Shown here in pieces: positions 49,018 to 61,480 of a stretch of DNA of 64,000 nt. Positions within the stretch are counted from its first letter, which is position 1, and the number at the start of each line of letters is the position of its first letter. The notes beneath the pieces were generated by a model that was given only the letters and a program-made list of their open reading frames with translations, had not been told where the DNA came from and made no database searches. Origin of the DNA: Scleromitrula shiraiana (lineage: Eukaryota; Ascomycota; Leotiomycetes; Helotiales; Sclerotiniaceae); assembly GCA_028455995.1 (NCBI GenBank), contig JABELC010000002.1, positions 2,108,001-2,172,000 on the forward strand. The letters are read 5' to 3'. The translations under genes and the position numbers were made by a program.

Positions 49018-50083
49018 AGGATTTGACGATATGTCCCCGTATATAAAAGGGGAGAAAAGAATAGTTCGTGAGGTTCTTGCCCAACAAACCAAAAACATAT
49101 GTGGAATTTTTAGGTAATAGTTCGAGTTTTTAGATGATTAACATGTGTGAGAATCCTCAATTCACTACAATACAAACAAGCAGACAGGCAGGCAAGCATC
49201 AGAGGTCAGAAGCAAGGTACAACAGGTACAGTACATAATCATTTCATATCATATAACTCTATCTTACATTTCGCCAGAAAAATGCCGCCGTGCCAACCCC
49301 TCCAGGGCATGTATGCATGCATATCTGTCCATCTGTCCATCTATACTCATTCCTCATTCTTCCAGTTACACAGAAGAGGTCTCAAGCCTCAAGGCTGGAA
49401 GATGTGTACTTTATGAAACACGGAACACGAACAAACGAACAAACAGAACATATATCTGGATTTCAACCTCGCATTGGATTCGATTGGGATTAAACATGAA
49501 CTCCATCTGACTGGAGGAATAATAATAATTTCTTACTTCCCCATTCCACCGTAAGTAAATACTATGTTCCTACCACATTCCATTCCCATTCCCACTTCGC
49601 CCCTAACTAACGGTTCGCTACGTATAGCATACCCGACAGCCAAGAGACTTCACTTTCTTATCCCTGAATTAGAACCAAGCACCGCATACGGACGGATAAT
49701 GTTAATTAGATCCGAGGGAGAGCTACCTTCTAGTATTTTCCCCCCCTCTCTATTATACCTTCAAATGTTTTCCCTCTTCTTTTTTTGGCCCCATTTATCT
49801 ACACATTTATCAATGCATAAAAAAATATACTATTGTGTGAGTTTACCCCCAAGGAGAAAAATCCCTCATGGCTTTCTCCCTACTATTCCTCCCAATTTAA
49901 ACCCAGCCCTCCGCACGGTAAACCCAAATTCCAAACTTATCCAAATCAGCCTTCGCTTCGACCCGCCGCCCGCCGCCGCCGCAAAACCTCGTTGAGCCCG
50001 AACCTAGCTAGCTAGGTATGTAGCTAAGAGATTATTCCTCAAATAGAAACTCCTAATTAGGTAAGTAAGTACTACCGTAAGTG

Positions 50084-50112
<29 letters not shown>
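50084..50112. repeat. GTAT microsatellite
   Basis: About seven perfect GTAT units. Confidence 0.9.
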
Positions 50113-50114
<2 letters not shown>

Positions 50115-50802
50115 GTTACCATATTTCACTTGACTTCCACCATACGATATCTATACGAATTATTCTCTCTCATTTGTCGATCTTTTTTTCGTCAATAATC
50201 GATCGATCAATTGAATTACATGCCTATTATGTATATATCCATTACACATAAACAGCACATTCCCATCTTGGCTGATGTAAGAAGGCTGTGCTTACATACA
50301 TATATATGGAGGATCTGCATATGTTAGAATCCTATCAGGCTCCCCAGGCATATTTTGCGTCAAAGCTATATACTTCTGATATGATTGATGCGATGCGCCG
50401 CCAAGTGGTGAATGAGGAGGATGAAAGAAAGCAAGTATGAGACATTTGGAGAAACAAATGAGATCATTCATTGAATGTTGATCTCTATTTTCATCCACTC
50501 ATACTGTGGGTATTATGCAATAATCAATATATTTACCTATTTGACGATATATGCTAAAGCATGCAATGAATTGCATTCTATCGATCTATGTAGCTATACA
50601 TTGCAATTTGTATCAGACGGAAAATTTCGCTCATCATGAATTCCTTAAAAACATCAAACAAGAACACCCATATTGTGATTTCAGATGCCTTTCCACCTGG
50701 TGGCCTCAACGCCATGCGATTGGGAAATAGTCAAATATATATAAAACCAAGAAATGAAAGAAACCCATTGTCCCTCCGTCTCAACATACATTTTCACCAA
50801 TC

Positions 50803-51974
50803 CTAAGCAGTAATTTGCTCGGGGGTGGTAGCAGGTTGCCTGACCTCTGAAAATGATTCGGGCCACAGAAACATCTTTTCTTCTCTGGTGGGAGTGGCTG
50901 CAACATAGGAAGGAGCCTGTTACAGAATGTCAGCGTCAAGAAGTCTTGACAGAGCCATGAATGGATGGAGAATACTTACAGCACTCTTGCTTGAAACCCT
51001 TCTCCAGAGATTGGCTCTGGGGTTGAATCTTGCCGGCGTGCCTGCACCACCAGTCTTCTGTTGATCCTCCTCGGCAATCTTCTCCACTTCCCTCTGAATA
51101 TCCGCAAAGGTATCAAAAGGAATATAAGGAATCTTATGTTCGATGCAATATTCCTCCAAACGAAGACCTCGTCTAGCAAACAGTACATCAGCCTGTCTCG
51201 CCGCGGGCAAATCCGACACACCATCCCCAATGAAAACGATCAAAGGAATCGTCCCATCTTCACATTCCAGCTGAGCATGTTCTCTGGCCTCATTAATTGA
51301 TAATGCCTTATCATGACCCAACTCAGTATCATGTCTCCAAACCGGCTTCCACTCACTTCCATCCTCCTTAATCACCGCATCATTTGCCACGATCTCAATC
51401 CTCTTACTCTCCTTCTCTCCCAAAAACCTATCTAAAACTCTCCTCAGCACTGGCTTCAATCCTGCACTAATAACGTTGAAAGGGATATCATTATCGATGC
51501 AGAATTTGTGAAACTTCTGGAAATCAGGATCGATCTCGAGGGATTTCTCCATGATAGCAAATCCATCTTCAAATGGTATTCTTAAAGATCCCCACATCTC
51601 TTCAGATACATCACGGAATGATCGCTCGCCCGTCTTGATTTGTTCGTCGAGAAGTAATCGACGTTCTTCTCCACATCCATGGGCATCGAACAGTACATGG
51701 CCTGTATCTTGCATGAAGATTGTGCCATCGAAATCTATATCATATCATATCATATCATATTCATCAGTACATGTTACACAAACTCATGCTTCCCAAGAAA
51801 AGGCGATACGAGAGGAAGAAGAGGAATAAATGAGAGGATGATATACATACCTGAAAAACAGATAATCTTTCTCTTGCACTTCAACGTTTCCGGGTCTTGA
51901 GTTCTTGCGTAACTAGTTTTCCTAACACTTAAATCTTTTGTGCTTAACGCTGGTGGTGTAGTTGCAGATGGCAT
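50803..51974 (-). CDS. HAD-family phosphatase (PSP/MtnX-like)
   Basis: Exons 51974-51851, 51734-50980 and 50916-50803 join in phase to 330 residues. The first intron is 116 nt and contains a CATAT microsatellite. HAD motif I is rebuilt across it as CFSDFDGTIFMQDTGHVLFD; motif II is FNVISAGLKP; motif IV is VFIGDGVSDLPAARQADVLF. The cap lies between motifs I and II, as in class IB enzymes related to phosphoserine phosphatase and the methionine-salvage phosphatase MtnX. The last exon adds a short tail (APSYVAATPTREEKMFLWPE) that is lost if the second intron is read through. The natural substrate is not evident. Confidence 0.87.
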
Positions 51975-53928
51975 ATTGAAAAAAAAAAGAGGAAGAACAA
52001 AAGTATATTTTATTTAAGCTTTCGATATCAAGCGGCAAAAAAGTTACACTCGCTGTGTTGATCGATAAGACTAGAACGGCAGGTAGGGAGGTAGATTCGT
52101 TTGAGATTTTGATAAGAGGGAAGTGACTTGATGTATTTGAGCGGGATCTGCGATCGATATATATGGATCCAGTTCAATCCAACTCTGGAATTATTTCAGG
52201 AAGTACTTGTTCTGGTAAGAATAGACGCCGATGAATGAAATTATATTGTCGTTTGTTTGGAATATTGGAGGGATCTGTTGGTTCTGATCAGGAAGGATAG
52301 ATGGGCGGCTGTGAGATTTTTATATCATTATCTTATTGTATTATATTATATTCTACTTCTATATAATGCCGCATCCATATTCAAAATTTGAAGCACCCCG
52401 CCTTCCAAAAATGCAAAAAGCAAGAATTTTCTCACGATCCTAATTGTTTGCTTCATTCTTGTCATCGATGTCTTGATCCCGTCATTATACAGTATGTAGC
52501 ATGCAAGCATAAGAGAGACAAATATTAAAAACCAATAAGGAGTAAGATAGATAGGTATGGAAAACTGCATGGTCATAGTCATGATTATGGCCATGGTCTA
52601 GTTCTCATACTGGAGTAGTCCATAGGTAGTCCATAACAAGCCCCGTTCTCCTAATTTCTAAAATTCGATGTATAAAACCCGTGGATTTCAATATTGGGGT
52701 CCCCTGTCACAAACTTATTAGCTTACTATCAATTTTGGTGGGGCAAAAAACTTGATGGGGATGTGGAGGGGCGGTGCTTTTATTTTCTCCATAGAAGATT
52801 CTTGAACATACTACTGGAAGTTTAGCATGTGAATGGTGGGGATTCTAGTTATTCATCTGTTTATTTGTTTGGGTTTTCGAATATGGAGCAAAGAAAGATA
52901 CAATGTAAGTGAGATGACATAGAATTTGGGATTCTGCTATCAATCTTAATTGGTGTTCCGTTGCTATGACATCATTACAATATCTAGACATCAATCTGGA
53001 CGCTCACTCACTCGCTTCCCCTGTCCCTGTCATTTACAACCAACAGAACCTCCGAAATACGAATCCTTTCCATTTTTCAACAACAGAAACGAACAAATAG
53101 AAAGAAGAAAAGGGAAAAGTACAACCAACCAACCAACCAAACCAAAATAAATCGTGCTTGCCTTAGCCCTAGTTTCCGCATGGGTTTTCATCCTCCCCGC
53201 GTCAGATAGACGGTGAGCGCTTGTATCGTGGCTTGACTTTACACTAGAACCAAGTCAGGTTGAAGTTTCCAATGTTGCATCTATTTGCTCCGATTCGATT
53301 CAGGCAGCTATCTTTCCAGCGGTGCGTATACGTGCAGACGCTGTGACTCGTGAGAGCAGATAAGTTAGCGGCATAGATGAGTGAGTAACGGACGGTACGA
53401 GCGAGCAAGCGAGCGTCATTGTGCGCCGTATCACGAAACTTACATACTTACAAGGTAGAGCGAGGAGAGAGATAGGGATAGGGATAGGGATAGAGGAAAT
53501 AGCGGGGTTGGTTATGATTTCTAAGTTGTAAGATGAGGATTGAGTGATGTCAATGTACATGTTTTGCTTTTCGGTTTGTTGTAGTGAAAATGAGGCTATC
53601 GTGAAATTTGTCTAGTGGCATACTGTATACCGATTATGTGATCAATGAATTGGGAGTGTTTCACCAGCTTTGTTCTGCAAAATGAGGGCATCGTGAACTT
53701 GTAAAATGAGGACGTAGATCTTACGTGTTGTTGAGACAAGGTAAATAATCTGGATTTCATCGAGATTGTTTTCACTTTGATTCGCGAGTATAAGAGAGTG
53801 ATATTGATTGATGTACGGATTATTGAATTCCATTTTCATTTGTATATTTTTTTCTATAACCATAATGTAACTAACAACATCGAATCCCACAACGCCCTTA
53901 ATAAATTTCCCCAAGACTAAAAGGGGTA
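51975..53928. other. Intergenic region, about 1.95 kb
   Basis: Upstream of the HAD gene and downstream of epsilon-COP. A GATAGG microsatellite is at about 53470-53492. Minus frames at 52346-52594 (one hydrophobic stretch) and 53642-53914 lack support, so no gene is called. Confidence 0.5.
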
Positions 53929-55001
53929 TTATGACGAGACTTTTGCTGAATACTTTGTAGCTGCTTTATCGAATAACGAGCTCTTCTCTTCGAGATCTTT
54001 TAAGAATGCGTGCTCTGGTGATGTGTTTGATAATGAGCTGGAAGACCATTTGTTAGTTGATGTCCCGGAAGATTCTTTTTCCATACACGCGCATAGAGAA
54101 ATACATACCTGGTTAAATCACTAACATCTTTGCCAGAGATTACATTTAGTATAATTTTATTTGCCAAAACTTCAGCATTCTCAGGGTCCTTGGTAAATGC
54201 TTGTTCCAAAGCAGCTTCTGCCTCTTCTAATCTCCCTAGGTGAATTTCTGCAATGGCTTGCGCGACTAAACTTTGAGTTGATGATGTTGAAGGAGCTTGT
54301 GCGAGTTCTTCGAAAACGTAAAATGCTTGTTGATATTTCTCTCCGCCCTAGAATGGATATCTGTCAATTCCAAATTCATCAATGAAGGTATAAAGACTAA
54401 ACCCACCACTCGAAGTCCTACCCACGACTCTGCCAAGTTGACTAGTAGACTATCCTGGGCCCATCTTCTGGCTTGTTGCACCTCCTTGATTGCTAAGTCG
54501 GTACGGTTTTGCTCAAGATGGATCTGAACAATAAGAGCAACAGCCTCAACTAGAATTAATCATTAGTCCAATGCAAATCTGTAAAACTCCAAACGCCTAT
54601 AACCTACGGTTCCCCTGATGCAAAGCCAACAAAGCTAAAGCCTCCTCACTCTTTCCCGCCGCCTGTAACACAGTTCCGCCCAACACCTGAACCGTCGCAT
54701 TATCCTTACCAATTTCCGCCAATTTCAACGCCATCTGGACCGCCTTCTCCCCATTTCCATTTGCAAGCTCAGCTAAAGCTCCTACAGCCTTCAATTCCAC
54801 TTCATCTTCTCCCTGAACATCTGCGAGTACATCTTCGGCCTGACCAAGTGCGATCTGTGCTCGTAATGATAGTACACGGGCTGGGAGAGCATTCTCGGGT
54901 GAGAGCGCGCTGGTATCGAAATCAACGGCTTCTTGGTATTGTCCTTGGTGGAAATAGTTGTGGAGATTGAGAAGCTCTCCTTCGGCGGAAAAGGGATCCA
55001 T
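53929..55001 (-). CDS. Coatomer subunit epsilon
   Basis: Exons 55001-54608, 54549-54407, 54347-54109 and 54037-53929 join in phase to 294 residues. The protein starts MDPFSAEGELLNLHNYFHQG and is a string of TPR-like helical pairs (QEAVDFDTSALSPENALPAR, RRWAQDSLLVNLAESWVGLR, KYQQAFYVFEELAQAPSTSS, IAEIHLGRLEEAEAALEQAF, DPENAEVLANKIILNVISGK), with the conserved end SPEHAFLKDLEEKSSLFDKA. Epsilon-COP stabilises alpha-COP in the COPI coat for Golgi-to-ER transport. Size and repeat pattern are normal for fungi. All three introns are short (51-72 nt) with standard ends. Confidence 0.93.
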
Positions 55002-55224
55002 TTTGTGTGATAGGGGTTGTGTATTAAATTCTAGAAGTAGATGCGTTGATTCTTGAGATACGTGTTGAATTCGGTCAAGGGTGACGGACCTTGCCGGGGT
55101 TTGAAGCTAAAAATTTCTGGGGAACTTCAAGCCTCAAGGTTATTTATAATAGGAAGATTATCAAGATTGTTTGAGTTGATTCTGTACTCGAATATCAAAC
55201 TTGTACAAAGAAACTTTCAACTTT

Positions 55225-55979
55225 CTAATGACTGTATTTCTTGTAGCTAGTATTTATCCTCGAATAACGTTGAGAGGAAACCGTTTTTGATACTAGAAAC
55301 ATGGATCGAGCTCTTTGTTGCCTGCCATTCTTACTTTCCATGATTCTCTTTGGGGGTTCTTCAACACACTCAACGGGTGTTGTTTCTTCATCCTCATCAA
55401 TTTTGAGCTGCATTCTGAAATTGTCCCAACAAGCTCTAATTTGCAGCTCTCCTCTATAATCGTCGAGTCCCGAATTTAAATCTGTTGGTTTCTTTCGTCG
55501 GGATGGGATTCGTCTAACTTCTTCTTGTAGTCTGTCGAAGAGTTCGTTGCCCTGGAGTAATGATATGGAAGTTAGTATCTCTTCACTGTACATACTATAT
55601 CTTAGCATCACTCCCCGAGAATTATAGTACTCACCAACTTTTCGTCAGTGTTGTCGTCTCTATCCAGACATCTCATTAAAGGTCTATTGTTGAAGTATCG
55701 ACGATAATTCTCGAGCTTCTCTTCATATGTCTCCCTAATTACAATAGTATCCTGTTTGATAGAGGCTTTACCAGGATTGATCTGATACTTCTTTGGAGGC
55801 TGCGATGTACCTTTAAACTTCTTGTTTACTGGTTGTTTTGTGGGGTCGATGTCGATTGCCAAAGCTTTGGTCTGGTTACGTTTTGCTTTCATATCGAAGT
55901 TTGTTATGAGAGCATGGAGTTGAATACCTCGACCTTTACAACGCTCCTCGAAGTCAGATGTCTTTACCTTAATAGACAT
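55225..55979 (-). CDS. Hypothetical protein, charged, two exons
   Basis: Exons 55979-55635 and 55551-55225 join in phase over an 83-nt GTGAGT intron to 223 residues: MSIKVKTSDFEERCKGRGIQ... then NTDEKL-GNELFDRLQEEVRR. The protein is basic in its first half, with a proline/lysine stretch (KKFKGTSQPPKKYQINPGKA), and ends in a basic tail. No known domain, membrane helix or signal peptide is seen; parts look helical. It lies tail to head 224 bp downstream of the epsilon-COP start and is divergent from the WW kinase. Possibly nuclear, judging only from its charge. Confidence 0.55.
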
Positions 55980-56314
55980 TTTTGTTTCACACTATTTTAT
56001 AAAGGAAAGAGTTTTGATTTTCATATTGTTCTGGTTATTCACATCAAGTTCTTATATGCACATATGTATGATTCACATTAAATTCTCCAATACTTTATCG
56101 GTGACCGGTGATGCATTTTTTGACAGATTTGACTCTCACACTTGTTCTAGTATCCATGATTCACAATGAATTTACTCATAAATCCTCAGTTCATTTACCT
56201 TCCTATTCTTGGTCTATAATTGTTCTATTGTATGACCAAAGCCTGGAGTAATTCCTGATTCTTTCTTTTATCTGTTCCCAGAATTATAAGTACTCAGTCA
56301 CTGCTTCAATCAAA

Positions 56315-57823
56315 ATGCCAAACAAAAAGAATCTTGCTGAAACGTCTACACTCCCAGAGGGCTGGATTGCGAGGGTTGATTCTAGCAACAATAGAGTATA
56401 TTATGTCCGTGACGATTACACAACTTTCGATCACCCAACTTTTGGTGTGATTCCCCGACCCTGGCAGCTGAGAATTGAAGCTTCTGGTCAGGATTCTCGT
56501 GAGTATTATTACAACACAGTCACTAGAGAAAAAACAACCAAAAACCCACGCTTTGGGAAAAGGGAATTGGAGTCTCGGCTTTTAAGTATACCCAAAGAGT
56601 TACGAGAGTCTGCAACGGTCACCAAAAATACCACAGGTCTTCTTGAGATGATGAGACGCCCTCCTCTTAGCAACGTGAACAATCGCGACAAATATGAGAT
56701 TGTACATACTATCGACAGCGGAGAAGGTGGAATTGGGGGTATGAATGGGGGTGTTTTTGTGGTACGAGTCAAAGGCGCAGGAAGATCGAAGCTCGATGTG
56801 GAGAAAAGATTCAAGCAGGATTCATTGATACCAAAGCTGGATGGCACACACAACGTTGGTGTAGTTGAGATTTTAATCAGTCGGAAGCTGATTCATCCAG
56901 CGTTAGCAAACGTCATTGACGCTTTTATAGCTCCAGATTTGGTGAATCCGACCTCTGCGTCGTTATATCTCGAATTTTGTGACCGAGGATCTCTAGATGA
57001 TCTGATTAACAAATACGGCCGTCGCATAGGGACAAACGAGGAAGCTTTTATTCCAGAACGTTTTGCCTGGCACGCATTTGTTGGTCTCACCGATGCGCTT
57101 TCTTATCTTTATGGTGGAAGATCATTCGCTACTGATAGAAATGCTAGAAGCGATGGTCGACCTTTGAAGAATTGGGAACCAATTGTACATCGAGACATCA
57201 AACCCGACAATATCCTCTTGAGATCGAGATCGACGTTGAACAGCATCAAATACCCTTATCTCGTCATAAGTGATTTCGGATTGGCTACCAGCGATCCTGA
57301 TGAATATTATCAGAAAAGGAGATACGCAATAGGTACCAAGACTTTTTTTGCGCCCGAACTACTTTACAATCCGTTCCCCAGAAGCTTACCTCCAGACAAT
57401 CCCGAACTTACTTATTTCCCACCTGGAAGAATGCATACGATCGAAAGCGATCTCTTCGCACTTGGGTTATGCATATATAACCTTTGTAAACCATGCAACA
57501 AAATTGTCAATACAACAGCATTCATAGGAGCCTATTCACATTACGATTTTCGAGAATTTAATAACCATGATTTCAATATATGGTCCGGGGGAACTGGATC
57601 TCGCAAAATGGACTTAGATGTTGGACCAGCATATTCAACTCAGTTGAGGGATATGATTCGAAGAGCTACTATATGGTCTCCTGAGCAAAGAGGTGCAGCT
57701 CACAAGTTGGCACCACTGCTGGTTGATGCTGCTAAACGGGCAGGCTTTGGTGAGCGAGACCCAAGTCCTCCGGAAATGCTTCCCGAGTGGTCCAGCAGAA
57801 TCCATAGTTATAACGCCAAATGA
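56315..57823 (+). CDS. Protein kinase with N-terminal WW domains
   Basis: A single exon of 502 residues from ATG 56315. Residues 13-41 are a WW domain (LPEGWIARVDSSNNRVYYV then TTFDHP) and about 47-79 a second, weaker one (PRPWQLRIEASGQDSREYYY). The kinase domain spans about 125-485: a Gly-rich stretch GEGGIGGMNGGVFVVRVKG, a VEKRFK segment with the likely ATP-binding Lys, VHRDIKPDNILL near 292, SDFGLAT near 320 and FAPELLY for the APE motif, so it looks active. WW domains bind Pro-rich ligands; their union with a kinase suggests substrate targeting. The closest known kinases are fungal-specific Ser/Thr types. No intron, unlike the neighbours. Confidence 0.85.
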   Translation: MPNKKNLAETSTLPEGWIARVDSSNNRVYYVRDDYTTFDHPTFGVIPRPWQLRIEASGQDSREYYYNTVTREKTTKNPRFGKRELESRLLSIPKELRESATVTKNTTGLLEMMRRPPLSNVNNRDKYEIVHTIDSGEGGIGGMNGGVFVVRVKGAGRSKLDVEKRFKQDSLIPKLDGTHNVGVVEILISRKLIHPALANVIDAFIAPDLVNPTSASLYLEFCDRGSLDDLINKYGRRIGTNEEAFIPERFAWHAFVGLTDALSYLYGGRSFATDRNARSDGRPLKNWEPIVHRDIKPDNILLRSRSTLNSIKYPYLVISDFGLATSDPDEYYQKRRYAIGTKTFFAPELLYNPFPRSLPPDNPELTYFPPGRMHTIESDLFALGLCIYNLCKPCNKIVNTTAFIGAYSHYDFREFNNHDFNIWSGGTGSRKMDLDVGPAYSTQLRDMIRRATIWSPEQRGAAHKLAPLLVDAAKRAGFGERDPSPPEMLPEWSSRIHSYNAK

Positions 57824-58800
57824 AGAGAGATCTGAAGGATATTAGAGATGATTATATAGTACCTGTATTTTATCTTTAAACTTTGGGGGGTTTCATACAT
57901 TGAGTCGGTGTTCTTACGGAATCTTGGATATGGCATACATAGCGGATGCATAGATCAAGAGTTTCTTTGGCAACACTAGGGTCTCAGCACGATAGAGGAT
58001 CTTGTACAGTTGAACTTTGGACAGCATTGAAATGAGATAACGATTATTATAGCAAGTTTATGATCGATTTCTCTTCGATGATATTAAGACTTGGATGGGT
58101 AGATATTGAATCGCAGATAGGCAAAAATTTAATAATCACTACTTCCATTCACCCAAACTAGGGCTTTTGCAACGGATCCTTGATCTTGAAATTGATTGGC
58201 CACCAAAATCCAAATGATATGGGACTAAATATATTGGTATTATCCACGGATCGATTGGATGGAAGTTATATCGACGTACACTGGATAAAAACAAAAAGCA
58301 GGACTTCACAAATTAAACTCCGTATAGTACATCTGGACAACCAGCATCCAATCCATTTTCGACTTTCGAATATCAGAATACTATTCGAATATTTCACACT
58401 CCTTTATATGGGTGTCTGGTGTGAATAATATCAAAATTCATCCAACCATTTATATGAATTTCAATTTTATATTCCAAATATCCTCTACATTCCAAGTTCC
58501 TTCATATCCCTGTCATTCGCTTTAACCGAACAAATTAAATTTATTGATTCACTTGCCGTTTGGGGAACTCTTATTGCTCGGCAAAATTAAAGGCTTCACC
58601 CACTTATTGAAGGTTATTCAGCCTCGAAGAGCCTCGTCAGGCTACGAAGCCTTACACACAATATCATTCATCAACTTCATCCAAATTGATTCAATCAATC
58701 ATCTAACCCCTCAACAGAATTGAGAAGAGCTTTGCTTTTGTCCTACTGACCCTTTTAAATTCATTGACGATATCTGACATCGTACGTGTGCGACAAAAAG
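57824..58800. other. Intergenic region before the caspase-like gene
   Basis: About 980 bp with no supported gene. Confidence 0.5.
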
Positions 58801-61480
58801 ATGGAGCCTTCTAGCAAGAAACGACGTCTTGCACCCAAAGTTCCCGAACAATCTACTCAAGAACAAGTAAATAATTTATCACAATCTTCCCAATGTGTCT
58901 CATCTAATTTATGAATCAGTCGCCTCAAGCTAGGTTTGATCAGAAAGCTATACCCAACTTACCAGAACCCGCCGCGCCTTCGAACGAAAGAAGTGATTTT
59001 GAGTCTTTCGCCCGTCATTTGCAGGATGCAGCAATGCTTATCTATGCGCAAGCAAATCGTGCCCCATATACAGGTGTTACTGTACTCTTATTGCGATGGG
59101 AAGAAGATTTGAGTGTCGAGCAGGATCTTCAGATTCTACAGAAGGTATTTCACGAGCGCTTCAATTTCCGAACCGAGACTTGGAATATACCTAGTGGCCC
59201 AAATGCCAATATCAAACTTACAATGCAACTGGGACAACATATTGAAAACACTCGACCCGATAATCTTCTCATTGTTTATTATGCTGGTTATGGTTTTGTG
59301 GGGTCGGATCATCAATTATATTGGGCCTGGTAAGATCTGGAATACATGAAGCCTTGTGATCGTCACTGATACGCAATAGCAATTCACAAGAGGATTCCCC
59401 GAAATTCAAATGGGAGGGCATCAAGCTCCTACTAGAGGATGCACAGCCCGATGTTCTACTACTACTTGATTCATGCGCTACGACTGATTCATCTGCTGCA
59501 GGAGGTAGAGGCATAAAGCAGGGCATTGCGGCATATAGTCCAGATCAAGTAGCACGTGAACCTGGAACACGCTCTTTCACATATCACTTGTCGGAGGCTT
59601 TGAATAAACTCGGCACTGGCCGTCCCTTTAGTACGCAGCGACTTCATGAGGAAATCATCTCACAAAAACACAATGGATTCTTGCAGCACACTGGACTTAC
59701 GAATGGTGCAGGAAAAGCAGCTTCAGCTCATGAGAGATTGCCGGTATCTTTCTCCTTGACTCCTGGTACACTACAGAGCATTTCATTGTCACCTCTTAGT
59801 GATATACAAAGGCCAGTCACCTCTATAAGCCCACCTGCCGGCCCTCCAGAGAACAACGCTCAAGATTCAAATAACATTGACGAGCCTATCAAATCCACTG
59901 CTAATTCTGACTTGACTTTTGAGGAAGTCAGAGCGTTGGTATGCACTACGTTTGTGGGCGAACCAAGTCAAGATATGGCATCTTTTAAGCAATGGTTACA
60001 CAATACCCCATTGGCAGCATCAAAGATTGCAGTTGAGGGCATGTTCCATGGGCCACCAACCATACTCCTAGTTTCAATGCCAATTGCAGTGTGGAACGTT
60101 TTGGCAGCGGAAGGAATTTGCTTGTTTTTAGGTTACATCAATTCTCATAACATGACGACTGATTATCAACATTTAATTGGGGCCATTTCGCCTGTAAGCA
60201 AGGCCGCAACTTATAAAGAATTGGAGGACGGCAAAATCTTACTTGAAGCTCGGGAGGCTGCAGCATCTACGCCTTTGATGACAAGACATGAAACAATTCA
60301 ACAAGAGCCAATCAGACAGCAAGAAATTGTCCATCAAACACCCACTCGACCGGAATCGGCAAGACAAGAAGCTATCCACACAAACTCTCAATCAATACCT
60401 CAGGTACTCTACCCAGATACTAGTTCGGCAACTATACCAGAGCATAAAGATGCAGTAGAAGATTCAGTAGAAATGCATGAAGCAGCTGAACAACTTAAAG
60501 CTTTGAGCCATGTTCGCCATGTTAGTCATGACCACTTGACACCTAAGGAGCGAAACCATTCGCATTTACCATCCGAGGATTCTCCCGGACTGAGAAGTGG
60601 CAGAGAGGAGTCAGCATCGTCACAAGAACATCCCGGCTCAGAAATAGAGGATCAAATCTATGGCTCAGAATATAATTCACCGGCATCACGGCCGAAACCA
60701 CGACGATCTGCACAAAAACAGGGTCCGAAACTAGACACCCGATGCTCAATGTGTAGTCATGCGCCTTTCAAGGATTCCTCGTCACTACGAAAGCATATCG
60801 CCGCAGCTCACACAAGACCTTTCCCCTGCGCCTTTTCATTTGCTGGATGCGCAAGTACATTTGGCTCCAAGAATGAGTGGAAGCGTCATATCGCATCTCA
60901 ACATCTTTGCCTAACATTCTATCGCTGTTCTTCTTGCCCACAGAGCACTGCTGAGGGTAAAGGAAACGAATTCAATCGCAAGGATCTATTTACTCAACAT
61001 CTCCGACGCATGCACGCACCTTTCGCCATCAAAAAAGCCTTGGCAAAAGGCGATTCAAAACTCCAGGTGGAATGGGAGACTCATGTCAAAGAAATGCAAA
61101 CCACATGTTTGGTAACTAGAAGACAGCCTCCACAGCGATCCGCATGTCCAAAATCGGACTGTTCAAATATTTTCGAAGGCGCTGGTAGCTGGGATGATTG
61201 GACTGAACATGTAGGCCGACACATGGAAAAGGGTGAGGCGAACCGACTAGGTGTGGATAGATTACTAGCCAAATGGGCTTTGGACGAGGGTATCATCGAG
61301 AGAAAGGAAGATGGCGAGTATAGGCTATGCGGTTCGGAAAGAGAAGCAGCACCAGGCGGCAGTAATGGAAATGCAAGTGGTTACTATTCTGACGGGGGAG
61401 GAAAGAAGGACTCGATGGATGATAAGGGTGGAGTGGAAAGTCTCATGGGTTTGACGGGTGATAGCATGGTGATCGATTGA
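58801..61480 (+). CDS. Caspase-fold (C14) protein with C2H2 zinc fingers, His site replaced
   Basis: Exons 58801-58866, 58920-59329 and 59380-61480 join in phase to 858 residues. After a basic start (MEPSSKKRRLAP) comes a caspase-like domain: TGVTVLLLRWEEDLSVEQDL, FHERFNFRTETWNIP, then DNLLIVYYAGYG, where the family normally has YYxGHG; the catalytic His is Tyr (about residue 146). The Cys motif LLLLDSC is kept (Cys about 191). A following region (FHGPPTILLVSMPIAVWNVL) matches the linker domain common in this fungal family. A disordered middle precedes C2H2-type fingers at about 612-680 (CSMCSHAPFKDSSSLRKHIA, CAFSFAGCASTFGSKNEWKR) and one near 745. It may be a non-proteolytic or altered protease tied to DNA or protein binding. 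It directly follows the WW kinase on the same strand. Confidence 0.85.

Larger units (their letters stand above)
48284..50802. other. 2.5-kb intergenic region rich in microsatellites
   Basis: Upstream of the PSD2-type gene and downstream of the HAD phosphatase. Holds a CTCT-rich tract (48445-48470), a 12-bp array of ATTGATATTGAA words (48957-49017) and a GTAT array (50084-50112). Open frames around 49150-50015 lack protein-like character. No gene is supported. Confidence 0.5.

Noticed and set aside
52346..52594. 82-codon minus-strand frame with a hydrophobic stretch
   Set aside because: Start region is Met/Thr repeat-like, no homology is recalled, and nothing around supports a gene.
53642..53914. 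90-codon minus-strand frame next to the epsilon-COP gene
   Set aside because: It lacks protein-like composition and lies in the 3' flank of epsilon-COP.
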